Assembly: GCF_019931755.1 (NCBI RefSeq)
Contig: NZ_CP082918.1
Location: 1,716,001-1,780,000, forward strand
From: Sutcliffiella horikoshii
Lineage (GTDB): Bacteria; Bacillota; Bacilli; Bacillales; Bacillaceae_I
DNA length: 64,000 nt
Reading direction: 5' to 3'
Shown here one piece after another: positions 56,613-64,000 of the stretch; position 1 is the first letter of the stretch; every line of letters begins with the position of its first letter. A program made the translations under genes and the position numbers. The notes beneath the pieces are model-generated. The model did not search any database and was not told the DNA's origin. It saw only the letters and a list, made by a program, of their open reading frames with translations.

Positions 56613-57128
56613 TTGAAATGGACATTATTCCAGTTAAATCAGTTACAACATAAAGGTTTAGAAATCGATGAAACAGTTGATGTAAGTGAAATTACGGCAC
56701 ATAGTGAAATTCGATCTGTCAAACCAGTTCACGTAACTGGAAGAGCTGATTTAAGTTCAAAAAAAGCTACGTTTCATCTAACTGTGGAAGGTAGTATGGT
56801 TTTACCATGTTCACGTACGTTGGTTGATGTGGACTATCCTTTTACGATAAAAACAACTGAAACTTATCTTTTTCAGCCTGACGAGTATGAAACGGACGAA
56901 GAAGAGTTGCATACGGTCGAAGGAGACGTTATCGATTTAATTCCAATTATTCGAGAAGCGATTATCTTAGAAGTGCCGATGCAAGTGTTCAGTGACTCTC
57001 CCAATAAGGAAGAGGCAGCTCCCCAATCCGGTAAAGACTGGGGCGTCATTTCAGAAAAGGAAACACAGGAAAAAGTGGATCCAAGACTTGCAGGACTGGC
57101 TAAGTTTTTTGAGAAAGACAAAGAGTAG
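56613..57128 (+). CDS. ylbN: YceD/DUF177 protein YlbN
   Basis: A 171-residue protein of the DUF177 family, with DETVDVSEIT at the start, the YPFTIKTTETYLF region and the acidic tail before DPRLAGLAKFF. It always precedes rpmF and is linked to 23S rRNA or L32 metabolism. Tandem TTG codons at 56610 and 56613 follow GAGGTGA; 56613 fits the family MKW-like start. Confidence 0.88.
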   Translation: MKWTLFQLNQLQHKGLEIDETVDVSEITAHSEIRSVKPVHVTGRADLSSKKATFHLTVEGSMVLPCSRTLVDVDYPFTIKTTETYLFQPDEYETDEEELHTVEGDVIDLIPIIREAIILEVPMQVFSDSPNKEEAAPQSGKDWGVISEKETQEKVDPRLAGLAKFFEKDKE

Positions 57129-57175
57129 ACATTACATGATGTAGTAGATGCTCATTTTTTAAGGAGGTGGGAAGA

Positions 57176-57349
57176 ATGGCTGTACCTTTCAGAAGAACGT
57201 CTAAAACTGTAAAAAGAAAGCGTCGTACACACTTTAAACTACAAGTTCCTGGTATGGTAGAATGCCCAAGCTGCGGTGAACAGAAATTATCACACCGTGT
57301 ATGCCCGGCATGCGGTACTTACAAAGGGAAAGAAGTAGTAAATAAATAA
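57176..57349 (+). CDS. rpmF: 50S ribosomal protein L32
   Basis: The 57-residue L32 has the basic N-terminus [18 protein letters not shown] and a complete zinc site CPSC...CPAC, so it is the zinc-containing paralogue. AAGGAGGTGG precedes ATG 57176. Co-transcribed with ylbN. Confidence 0.96.
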   Translation: MAVPFRRTSKTVKRKRRTHFKLQVPGMVECPSCGEQKLSHRVCPACGTYKGKEVVNK

Positions 57350-57350
57350 T

Positions 57351-57387
57351 AAAAAAAGCATGAGGCCAGGTGCCTTGTGCTTTTTTT
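57351..57387 (+). terminator. Terminator of ylbN-rpmF
   Basis: AAAAAAGCA/TGCTTTTTT with inner AGGC/GCCT stem and T7. Confidence 0.88.
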
Positions 57388-57486
57388 ATTTGTCTCGGTT
57401 TTTAAGTGTCCTCAAATATTCCCCACTCCCACCAAATATAAGTTAAAATAAACACAATACTCCAAAAAAAGGTGGTCCGCATAATA

Positions 57487-58248
57487 ATGACAGAATCAAA
57501 AGTCCACACATACATAGATGATGACCAATTCTACTGGTTTACAATCAACCGTCCCGACAAACGAAATGCCATCGATTATGATGTAATGAACGAATTAAAG
57601 TCTACACTAAAGCAAGTAAGAGAGAACCATGACATTCGAGCATTCATCATCACTGGAAGTGGAAATCAATCCTTCTGCTCCGGTGGAGATTTGTCCGTAT
57701 TCCATGCATTACATACTAAAGAGGAAGCCTATAGCATGCTTTCTAAAATGGGGGAAATATTATATGACCTCATGACGTTGCCGGTGCCTACCGTTGCTTT
57801 GATAAATGGTACAGCAATAGGGGGAGGCTGTGAAATTGCGGCCGCCTGCGATCACCGATGGGCTGTTACCCATGCAAAACTCGGATTTGTTCAGGGAAGA
57901 CTGGGCATAACAACAGGTTGGGGAGGAGCGAGCATGTTGATGGAAAAAATCCCGCATGCGAGTGCCATCAAAATGCTGTCTTCAGCTAGTACTTATACGG
58001 CAAGTGAAGCACTGGAATTAGGGTTTATCCAAAAAGTGGTCCCATTCTTCGATTCTCAGTCATTACAAGAAGAGATTGCAGCCTCTTCCGCAGTGTTAAG
58101 AAGTTATAAAAAGAGTTTCATCTCCAAGTGGGAACAGACAGCTTTAAAAGAAAGAATGCTAGCTGAAATAGAGCAATGTTCCATCCTTTGGGAACAAGAT
58201 GAACATCACGATGCCGTAAAAGCCTTTCTAGAAAGTAAGAAAAAATAA
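57487..58248 (+). CDS. Enoyl-CoA hydratase/isomerase family protein
   Basis: The 253-residue crotonase-fold protein has NRPDKRNAIDYDVM, the CoA oxyanion motif GNQSFCSGGDLSVF and GTAIGGGCEIAAACDHRWA with its Glu, and GRLGITTGWGGA. The reaction (hydratase, isomerase, hydrolase) is not decided. ATG 57487 is somewhat far from AAAGGTGG. It is an insertion between rpmF and rsfA relative to B. subtilis. Confidence 0.82.
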   Translation: MTESKVHTYIDDDQFYWFTINRPDKRNAIDYDVMNELKSTLKQVRENHDIRAFIITGSGNQSFCSGGDLSVFHALHTKEEAYSMLSKMGEILYDLMTLPVPTVALINGTAIGGGCEIAAACDHRWAVTHAKLGFVQGRLGITTGWGGASMLMEKIPHASAIKMLSSASTYTASEALELGFIQKVVPFFDSQSLQEEIAASSAVLRSYKKSFISKWEQTALKERMLAEIEQCSILWEQDEHHDAVKAFLESKKK

Positions 58249-58340
58249 GAGAATATAGGGCATTTTACTCAACGCTTAGTCTATCTTTTCTATTACACGC
58301 ATATGTATAGGGTAAAAAAGTGTGTAAGGGGGATAGCAAT

Positions 58341-58958
58341 ATGTCTACTGTTCGTCAAGATGCTTGGACTCAAGATGAAGATTTATTGTTGGCGGAAGTG
58401 GTTTTACGATATATAAGAGAAGGTGGAACCCAATTGACTGCATTTGAGGAAGTGGGAAAAAAGCTTTCTCGAACTTCAGCTGCATGCGGTTTTAGGTGGA
58501 ATTCTTATGTGAGAAAACAGTATGCTACCGGAATAGAATTAGCGAAGAAACAGAGAAAAGAGCTAAAGAAAGAGCAAGCTGCCCCTCAGCAGGTTGCCTT
58601 TGAAAATACTTATAGTGCCATTAATAATAAATTGTATGCAGGAGATAACCTGACAATTTCGGCAGTGATCAGTTATTTGAACCATCTAGAGCAATTAGAG
58701 AATGAATACACCAAAATTAAAGAAGAGAATCATAGTCTGAAAAAGAAAGTGGAACAATTAGAAGGTGATCTTAAACATTTAGCAGAGGCTAAGCTTGAAC
58801 TGGAATCGTCCATGAATTTGGTAGAAGAGGATTACCGCGCTTTAATCGAAATTATGGAACGTGCCCGGAAAATGGTCGTTCTGCAGGATGATGAAAAAAA
58901 CAAAAAAGTGAAATTCCAAATGGATCGAAACGGAAATTTGGAAAGAGTGGAAAAATAG
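58341..58958 (+). CDS. rsfA: Prespore-specific transcription regulator RsfA (YlbO)
   Basis: The 205-residue protein has an N-terminal Myb/SANT-like DNA-binding domain (QDAWTQDEDLLLAEVVLRYI to CGFRWNSYVRKQY) and a long coiled coil (about 100-175). In B. subtilis RsfA is made under sigma-F and tunes prespore genes. ATG 58341 follows AAGGGGGATAG. Confidence 0.9.
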   Translation: MSTVRQDAWTQDEDLLLAEVVLRYIREGGTQLTAFEEVGKKLSRTSAACGFRWNSYVRKQYATGIELAKKQRKELKKEQAAPQQVAFENTYSAINNKLYAGDNLTISAVISYLNHLEQLENEYTKIKEENHSLKKKVEQLEGDLKHLAEAKLELESSMNLVEEDYRALIEIMERARKMVVLQDDEKNKKVKFQMDRNGNLERVEK

Positions 58959-58973
58959 CATCTTTAAATCAAG

Positions 58974-59000
58974 ACCATCCTTTTCTAGGGTGGTTTTTTC
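58974..59000 (+). terminator. Terminator of rsfA
   Basis: ACCATCC/GGGTGGT stem (one wobble) and T6. Confidence 0.8.
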
Positions 59001-59105
59001 AGTTAGTTAATAATAATTATAGTTAAAAGGATACATATTGAAGTATTAGTTGTATAATGAAGAAGTAATGGAATGATCTGGATGGTTCCTGAAAGGAGAG
59101 ATTTA

Positions 59106-59516
59106 ATGCCTGAAATTCATACTGAGCACCCTGTCCTTCTTTTTGATGGTGTATGTAATTTGTGTAATTCCATGGTGACTTTTGTGATAAAACGTGATCA
59201 AAAAGCGACCTTTAAATTTGCTTCCCTTCAGTCTGAAGTGGGACAAACCATTTTAAAGGAGCATTCTCTCCCGCCGGACCAGTTTGATAGCTTCTATTAT
59301 GTAGAAGGCAAGAATTTATTTACAAAGTCGACAGCAGCCTTAAAAGTGGCAAAAGAATTAGATGGTGCTTGGAAGCTTTTCTATCCATTGATAATTATAC
59401 CTAAACCTTTAAGAGATTTAGTTTATTCCTTTGTTGCGAAAAATCGATATAGATGGTTCGGAAAGAAAGACCAATGTATGTTGCCCAATTCAGAAATGAA
59501 AAAAAGATTTCTATAG
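59106..59516 (+). CDS. DCC-family thiol-disulfide oxidoreductase
   Basis: ATG 59106 follows AAAGGAGAG, and earlier in-frame ATG is rejected. The 136-residue protein has the DxxCxxC signature in FDGVCNLCNSMV, the YRWFGKKDQC end and a TKSTAAL middle, matching the DCC (YuxK) family with a thioredoxin-like fold. The redox partner is unknown. The next gene begins 15 bases after the stop. Confidence 0.85.
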   Translation: MPEIHTEHPVLLFDGVCNLCNSMVTFVIKRDQKATFKFASLQSEVGQTILKEHSLPPDQFDSFYYVEGKNLFTKSTAALKVAKELDGAWKLFYPLIIIPKPLRDLVYSFVAKNRYRWFGKKDQCMLPNSEMKKRFL

Positions 59517-59531
59517 GAGAGGAAGAGAGTA

Positions 59532-60167
59532 ATGAGCACTAAAACACGATTGACTGGCTCGATATTTCTTTCGAAACTAATTACGCAATATGCATTTATC
59601 CATGAAAAGACAGTGGGGAAAACAGCCGGGGAATATATTCGTCAAATCGGATTGAGAACAGGGGAATGGATTGAGGATTTTTACGGTAACAGAGAAGATG
59701 ATTGGTCTGTAAGCAAATATGCAGAAGTGATTGTAGACTTAAAAAATTCCATTGGTGGGGACTTCTATATCTCATCAATTACTCCAGAGTATGTCATTGT
59801 AAAAGCGAACCGCTGCCCTTTCGGTGAAATGGTAAGGGATGCTCCACATCTTTGTAATATGACTTCTAGTGTGTTTGGAGGAATTGCCTCACGAAAGTTT
59901 GGGTACGGGAAAGTTGACTTAAAAAAACGAATAGCCGTGGGTGATCTTGGCTGTGAAGTGGTAATCTATTTTAAAGCAAATGAATTCGTCGATGGTGATG
60001 TGTATGAAAATCTACCTCGGACACCTGAAAATGTAGATCCTTTTCAATGGGAAAATGAAACGATTGTGCTATTGAATGAGGAATTGAGAAAAAGTGATGA
60101 ACTTGTGGTTAGGCTACTGGAAGAACTGGAAAGCCTGAAAAAACAGGTGCAAATGGGAAGAAATTAG
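59532..60167 (+). CDS. Protein with methanogen output domain 1-like region (211 aa)
   Basis: The central part has ITPEYVIVKANRCPFGEMV and DAPHLCNMTSSVFGGIASRK, two conserved cysteines near 97 and 108 that recall the MetOD1/V4R-like ligand-binding family. A C-terminal coiled coil (about 178-208) follows. It shares an operon with the DCC oxidoreductase. Family naming is from memory. Role may be sensing of a metal or small ligand. Confidence 0.6.
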   Translation: MSTKTRLTGSIFLSKLITQYAFIHEKTVGKTAGEYIRQIGLRTGEWIEDFYGNREDDWSVSKYAEVIVDLKNSIGGDFYISSITPEYVIVKANRCPFGEMVRDAPHLCNMTSSVFGGIASRKFGYGKVDLKKRIAVGDLGCEVVIYFKANEFVDGDVYENLPRTPENVDPFQWENETIVLLNEELRKSDELVVRLLEELESLKKQVQMGRN

Positions 60168-60178
60168 TTTAAGAAAAG

Positions 60179-60216
60179 AAAAGGTAATTGCCTGCATTGC
60201 AGCAATTACCTTTTTT
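60179..60216. terminator. Bidirectional terminator
   Basis: AAAAGGTAATTGC/GCAATTACCTTTT stem, 10-base loop and T6 between convergent genes. Confidence 0.92.
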
Positions 60217-60219
60217 AAA

Positions 60220-60714
60220 TTAATCGGTTGAATCCTCTTTAGTGGAGAGTCTTTCTTGAGCCTTGACGCCTTCTGGGTACCACACAAGCGGGTTTTCCCC
60301 TAGATCCCTTTCCACATCATATTGCACAGAGGTGAATCCCATGCGGTTCCAGAAATCGGCTGATTTGATTCGCGGGTTCGTTTTGATTGGAAGTCCGAAT
60401 CCTTTTGCGAAATCGACCAGTTCTTTTCCAAAGCCTTTACGCTGGTAGTTAGACAATACTTCTAATTTCCATAACTCTAAATAATCTTGTCGAGGTTCAA
60501 AATATTTATCAAGCTCTTTAGAAACTCGGTACAGGCTCATCCTTGCCACAAGTTTTTCGCCATAATAAATACCGTAGAATGGTGATTCACTGTCATTTTC
60601 GATAATGTTATCTTGGAGATCTTCCAACATGGATAGTTCTTGTATGCCGTATTCCCGGAACTGTTTGAATTCTTCCAGTGTTTTATAGTTAATTGATAGT
60701 TTTTTAACAGTCAT
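60220..60714 (-). CDS. ylbP: GNAT acetyltransferase YlbP
   Basis: ATG 60714 follows AAGGGGGAATTG, and the longer start is rejected. The 164-residue protein has the acetyl-CoA loop NYQRKGFGKELVDFA and TNPRIKSADFWNRMGF. It corresponds to the uncharacterised acetyltransferase YlbP, which follows rsfA in B. subtilis. Confidence 0.88.
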   Translation of the reverse strand: MTVKKLSINYKTLEEFKQFREYGIQELSMLEDLQDNIIENDSESPFYGIYYGEKLVARMSLYRVSKELDKYFEPRQDYLELWKLEVLSNYQRKGFGKELVDFAKGFGLPIKTNPRIKSADFWNRMGFTSVQYDVERDLGENPLVWYPEGVKAQERLSTKEDSTD

Positions 60715-60740
60715 GTACAATTCCCCCTTGAATATCACTA

Positions 60741-60755
60741 ATTGAAGCGCTTACC
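60741..60755 (+). promoter_or_regulatory. Weak cre-like site
   Basis: ATTGAAGCGCTTACC matches about 11 of 14 positions of the cre consensus and lies 30 bases upstream of the ylbP start on its promoter side. Confidence 0.35.
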
Positions 60756-60832
60756 ACTATACTTATTAAGCAGAATGGTTTATTTTAATATTAATTATAT
60801 AACAAAAAAACAAAAAATTCTGCAATAATTTT

Positions 60833-60846
60833 AGAAAGCGCTTGCA
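60833..60846 (+). promoter_or_regulatory. cre-like CcpA site upstream of the carboxylase operon
   Basis: AGAAAGCGCTTGCA matches 12 of 14 positions of TGWAANCGNTNWCA and lies 87 bases before the biotin carboxylase gene. CcpA control of this catabolic operon is inferred. Confidence 0.6.
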
Positions 60847-60932
60847 ATTAAAGGAGGAAATCGAGGAATTATGTAGAAATAGTAGTTTGTTAGGGATTTA
60901 AATTGCAAGTTCTTTAGAAAGGGGATAACTCC

Positions 60933-62276
60933 ATGCAAAAAATACTGATTGCTAATCGAGGAGAAATTGCAGAACGAATCATACGAACATGTCAACGATT
61001 AGGGGTAGAAACAGTTGCTATATATTCTGACGCTGATAAAGATTTGCCTTATGTTCAGCAAGCGACAGTAGCAAGACATGTAGGTGAGGCCCCGCCTCAA
61101 AAATCTTATTTAAACGTAGAACGAATCTTGGAAATTGCGAAGGAAGAAAACGTGGATGGAGTCCACCCGGGGTACGGTTTCTTATCGGAGAATGGGGAGT
61201 TTGCACAAGCGCTTCAGGATGCAGGACTGACATTTATTGGTCCAAGTGTAGACGTCATTAAATTAATGGGGGATAAATTATCATCCCGCAGAGCGATGAT
61301 TAAAGCCGGTGTGCCAGTTGTACCTGGTTCTGAGCAGCCTGTTGAATCATTGGAGGAAGCGTTGTTACTTGCAGAGGAAATCGGTTTCCCTGTTATGTTA
61401 AAAGCTAGTGGAGGAGGCGGTGGGATTGGTATGCACCGCTGTGAAAACAAACAGGATATCGAGAATACTTACGAACAGACCAAGAAACGAGCGAAAGCTT
61501 ATTTCAAAAATGAAGATATGTTTATTGAAAAATACGTTGGGAATGCCAAGCATATAGAGGTGCAAATCTTCGGAGATGCTCATGGAAATGTCGTACATAT
61601 GTTTGAAAGGAACTGTTCTGTTCAAAGACGGAATCAAAAGGTTATTGAAGAAGCCCAAAGTCCGGCTATGAGCGAAGAGACTCGAATAAAGATTTGTGAA
61701 GCTGCTGTTTTGGCTGCCAAAGAAGTAGGTTATAAGAATGCCGGAACGGTTGAATTTATTATGGATGAAGAGGAAAACTTCTATTTCCTTGAAATGAATA
61801 CAAGATTGCAGGTTGAACATCCGATAACGGAGTGCATCACTGGGCTTGATCTTGTAGAGTGGCAACTTCATGTGGCAGCTGGAGAAAGGCTTCCGTTGCA
61901 GCAAGAGGAAATCACAAGTGCTGGACATGCTATAGAATTTCGCTTATATGCAGAAGATCCAGTCAAATTCTTTCCTTCACCCGGACTTATTACTAAATGG
62001 CACCTTCCAAGTGTTGAAGGAGTCAGAGTGGACAGCGGCTATGGCCCAGATTTAAAGGTAACACCATTTTATGACCCTATGATCGCTAAAATAATCGTTT
62101 CAGGTGAAACGAGAGAAGCGGCAATAAATAGGGCTAAAAAGTATTTAACTGCAGCTTCGGTAGAAGGGATTAAGACGAATCTTCCGTTTTTAATTCGTGC
62201 CCTTGAGACCGAACAATTTGTTTCGGGACATTATCATACTGGTTTCATTCAGTCGATGAACCCAATTACAACCTAA
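60933..62276 (+). CDS. Biotin carboxylase subunit of acyl-CoA carboxylase (YngH-like)
   Basis: The 447-residue ATP-grasp enzyme starts MQKILIANRGEIAERIIRTC, with HPGYGFLSENGEF, the glycine loop KASGGGGGIGM and EMNTRLQVEHPITE. It carboxylates biotin on the small carrier encoded next. It is more like the AccC2/YngH subunit of a degradative carboxylase than housekeeping AccC, judging by the operon. Confidence 0.88.
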   Translation: MQKILIANRGEIAERIIRTCQRLGVETVAIYSDADKDLPYVQQATVARHVGEAPPQKSYLNVERILEIAKEENVDGVHPGYGFLSENGEFAQALQDAGLTFIGPSVDVIKLMGDKLSSRRAMIKAGVPVVPGSEQPVESLEEALLLAEEIGFPVMLKASGGGGGIGMHRCENKQDIENTYEQTKKRAKAYFKNEDMFIEKYVGNAKHIEVQIFGDAHGNVVHMFERNCSVQRRNQKVIEEAQSPAMSEETRIKICEAAVLAAKEVGYKNAGTVEFIMDEEENFYFLEMNTRLQVEHPITECITGLDLVEWQLHVAAGERLPLQQEEITSAGHAIEFRLYAEDPVKFFPSPGLITKWHLPSVEGVRVDSGYGPDLKVTPFYDPMIAKIIVSGETREAAINRAKKYLTAASVEGIKTNLPFLIRALETEQFVSGHYHTGFIQSMNPITT

Positions 62277-62307
62277 ATATATTACAACAAGAGATCAGGA
62301 GGAAATT

Positions 62308-62523
62308 ATGATGAAAAAAGTAGAAGCAGCAATGGCAGGTACGGTTTGGAAAGTGTTAGTGGAAGTGGGCGATGAAGTAACAGCTGGTCAAACTGTTATC
62401 ATTTTAGAATCTATGAAAATGGAGATTCCTGTGGAAGTGATGATGGACGGGAAGGTAGCGTCCATCTCTACTGCAGAAGGGGAATTTGTAAATGACGGAG
62501 ATGTGCTGCTGGAACTGGAATAG
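62308..62523 (+). CDS. Biotin carrier protein (YngHB-like)
   Basis: The 71-residue protein is a bare biotinyl domain with Lys37 in ESMKMEIPV and no N-terminal linker, as in YngHB. CAGGAGG precedes tandem ATG codons. It links the carboxylase and transferase subunits on either side. Confidence 0.9.
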   Translation: MMKKVEAAMAGTVWKVLVEVGDEVTAGQTVIILESMKMEIPVEVMMDGKVASISTAEGEFVNDGDVLLELE

Positions 62524-62556
62524 ACTTTTACAACGTTGAGAAGAAAGCGGGGGATT

Positions 62557-64000
62557 ATGATGATAAAAACTACCAATGATTTAGAACAAGAGTTTCAAGA
62601 AACGGTTGAAACAATTAAGAGCGGCGGAAGTGAAAAATATCATGAGAAATTAAAGGAACAAAACAAACTATTTGTTCGTGACCGCCTTGCTCTTTTATTT
62701 GATAACGGACAATACGAAGAGGATGGACTTTTTGCTAATAATAAAGCAAAAGGTCTTCCGGCTGATGGCGTTGTTACGGCAATAGGGAAAATAAATGGTC
62801 AAACAGTGTGTGTAATGGCAAATGATTCTACTGTAAAAGCAGGTTCATGGGGAGCAAGAACGGTAGAAAAAATTATTAGAATTCAAGAAACAGCAGAAAA
62901 ACTAATGGTTCCTATTCTATATCTCGTTGACTCTGCAGGTGCGAGAATTACAGACCAACTAGATATGTTCCCGAACAGACGTGGCGCTGGAAAAATCTTT
63001 TATAACCAAGTGAAGCTTTCTGGAATGGTTCCGCAAATTTGTCTATTATTCGGTCCATCCGCTGCTGGAGGTGCTTATATACCGGCTTTCTGTGACATTG
63101 TGGTTATGGTAGATGGCAATGCATCCATGTACTTGGGCTCTCCTCGTATGGCAGAGAAGGTAATTGGGGAGAAGGTAACACTTGAAGAAATGGGTGGAGC
63201 AAGAATGCACTGCTCTGTGAGTGGTTGTGGAGATGTTCTCGCCGCTACGGAAGAAGAAGCAATTCAGCAAGCCCGTAAGTACCTAGGATATTTTCCTGGC
63301 AGCTACCAGGAGAAGACAAAAGAAATGGATCCAGTAAGCCCTAAAGAAGGTAGGGACCTAACTGATATCATCCCTGTAAATCAAAATGCACCATTTGATA
63401 TGTATGAAGCTATAGATCAACTAATTGATGCCAACAGTTTCTTTGAAATCAAGAAATTATTTGCGCCAGAGTTGATAACCGGTTTTGCCCGTATGGATGG
63501 AAAGGTAGTCGGAATTATCGCTAACCAGCCAAAAGTGAAGGGCGGCGTCTTATTTGTAGATTCAGCGGACAAAGGTGCCAAGTTCATTCAGCTTTGTGAT
63601 GCATACCATATTCCATTACTCTTCCTTGCTGATGTTCCAGGTTTCATGATTGGGACAAAAGTGGAACGTGCAGGCATTATCCGCCACGGAGCTAAACTCA
63701 TTGCAGCCATGAGTTCTGCAACTGTGCCGAAAATCTCTGTTGTGGTAAGGAAGGCTTATGGTGCCGGACTTTATGCAATGGCAGGCCCGGCATTTGAACC
63801 GGATTGCTGCATTGCACTTCCAACAGCACAAATAGCAGTGATGGGGCCGGAAGCGGCTGTTAATGCTGTATACTCCAACAAAATTAATGAAATTGAAGAT
63901 CCAAAAGAAAGAATTGCTTTTGTACAAGAAAAGCACCAAGAATATAAAGAACATATCGATATTTATAAATTAGCTTCCGAAATGATTGTAGATGATATTG
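62557..64000 (+). CDS. Acyl-CoA carboxylase carboxyltransferase subunit (partial, runs off window)
   Basis: From ATG 62557 behind AAGCGGGGG, 481 codons remain open to the window end. Two crotonase-like halves are visible: YLVDSAGARITDQLDMFPNR, FGPSAAGGAYIPAF, then GFMIGTKVERAGIIRHGAK and ARKAYGAGLYAMAG-like sequence. It is a propionyl- or methylcrotonyl-CoA-type carboxylase beta chain of about 510 residues. The substrate cannot be fixed. The last residues are missing. Confidence 0.88.
   Translation, partial: MMIKTTNDLEQEFQETVETIKSGGSEKYHEKLKEQNKLFVRDRLALLFDNGQYEEDGLFANNKAKGLPADGVVTAIGKINGQTVCVMANDSTVKAGSWGARTVEKIIRIQETAEKLMVPILYLVDSAGARITDQLDMFPNRRGAGKIFYNQVKLSGMVPQICLLFGPSAAGGAYIPAFCDIVVMVDGNASMYLGSPRMAEKVIGEKVTLEEMGGARMHCSVSGCGDVLAATEEEAIQQARKYLGYFPGSYQEKTKEMDPVSPKEGRDLTDIIPVNQNAPFDMYEAIDQLIDANSFFEIKKLFAPELITGFARMDGKVVGIIANQPKVKGGVLFVDSADKGAKFIQLCDAYHIPLLFLADVPGFMIGTKVERAGIIRHGAKLIAAMSSATVPKISVVVRKAYGAGLYAMAGPAFEPDCCIALPTAQIAVMGPEAAVNAVYSNKINEIEDPKERIAFVQEKHQEYKEHIDIYKLASEMIVDDI

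Overview
This is a 64 kb low-GC window from the chromosome of a Bacillaceae bacterium (Bacillus in the broad sense). Gene order closely follows the Bacillus subtilis segment from rpoY (ykzG) through pdhABCD, speA, typA, pycA, the cta genes and ylbA-ylbP. Sporulation genes (ylaJ, ylbJ, rsfA), a cytochrome-c-containing caa3 oxidase, GTG and TTG starts behind strong purine ribosome binding sites, and rho-independent terminators after most operons all fit that assignment. No rRNA, tRNA, prophage, insertion sequence with transposase or CRISPR array was seen. Species identity cannot be fixed from the sequence alone.

Layout. 1-4.4 kb: rpoY on the minus strand, a 23-codon basic mini-gene, an EamA transporter, a HAD phosphatase, peptide deformylase and the YkyA lipoprotein. 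4.9-9.9 kb: the pyruvate dehydrogenase operon pdhABCD behind a long upstream region with two related palindromes. 10-18.4 kb: small lipoproteins, a NodB-type deacetylase, an SR1-type dual-function RNA encoding the GapA-binding peptide SR1P, speA, a nitronate-monooxygenase-like flavoprotein, yktA, yktB and suhB. 18.4-27.5 kb: ylaF, typA, ylaH-ylaN. 27.7-41.1 kb: pyruvate carboxylase, a photolyase, then heme A synthesis and cytochrome caa3 oxidase (ctaA, ctaB, ctaCDEF, ctaG, a CtaM-like gene). 41.1-60.7 kb: the ylb region, including ricF (ylbF), rsmD, coaD, ylbJ, ylbK, ylbL, tmcAL, ylbN, rpmF, rsfA and ylbP, with several lineage-specific small genes interleaved. 60.9-64 kb: a three-gene biotin-dependent acyl-CoA carboxylase whose last gene runs off the window.

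How it works together. Much of the window is central carbon metabolism and its control: pyruvate to acetyl-CoA (Pdh), pyruvate to oxaloacetate (PycA), a terminal oxidase, and an acyl-CoA carboxylase. Candidate CcpA (cre) sites stand before SR1, ctaB, the acyl-CoA carboxylase and the EamA transporter. A near-perfect CcpN-type operator precedes SR1.

The least explained part of the window is its intergenic DNA. It holds a family of about 125 bp GC-rich palindromic elements, including two composite copies with inverted arms around a shared spacer. It also holds three unrelated tandem arrays with exact 20, 21 and 52 bp periods. ftsW, which sits between ylaN and pycA in B. subtilis, is missing from its usual place.
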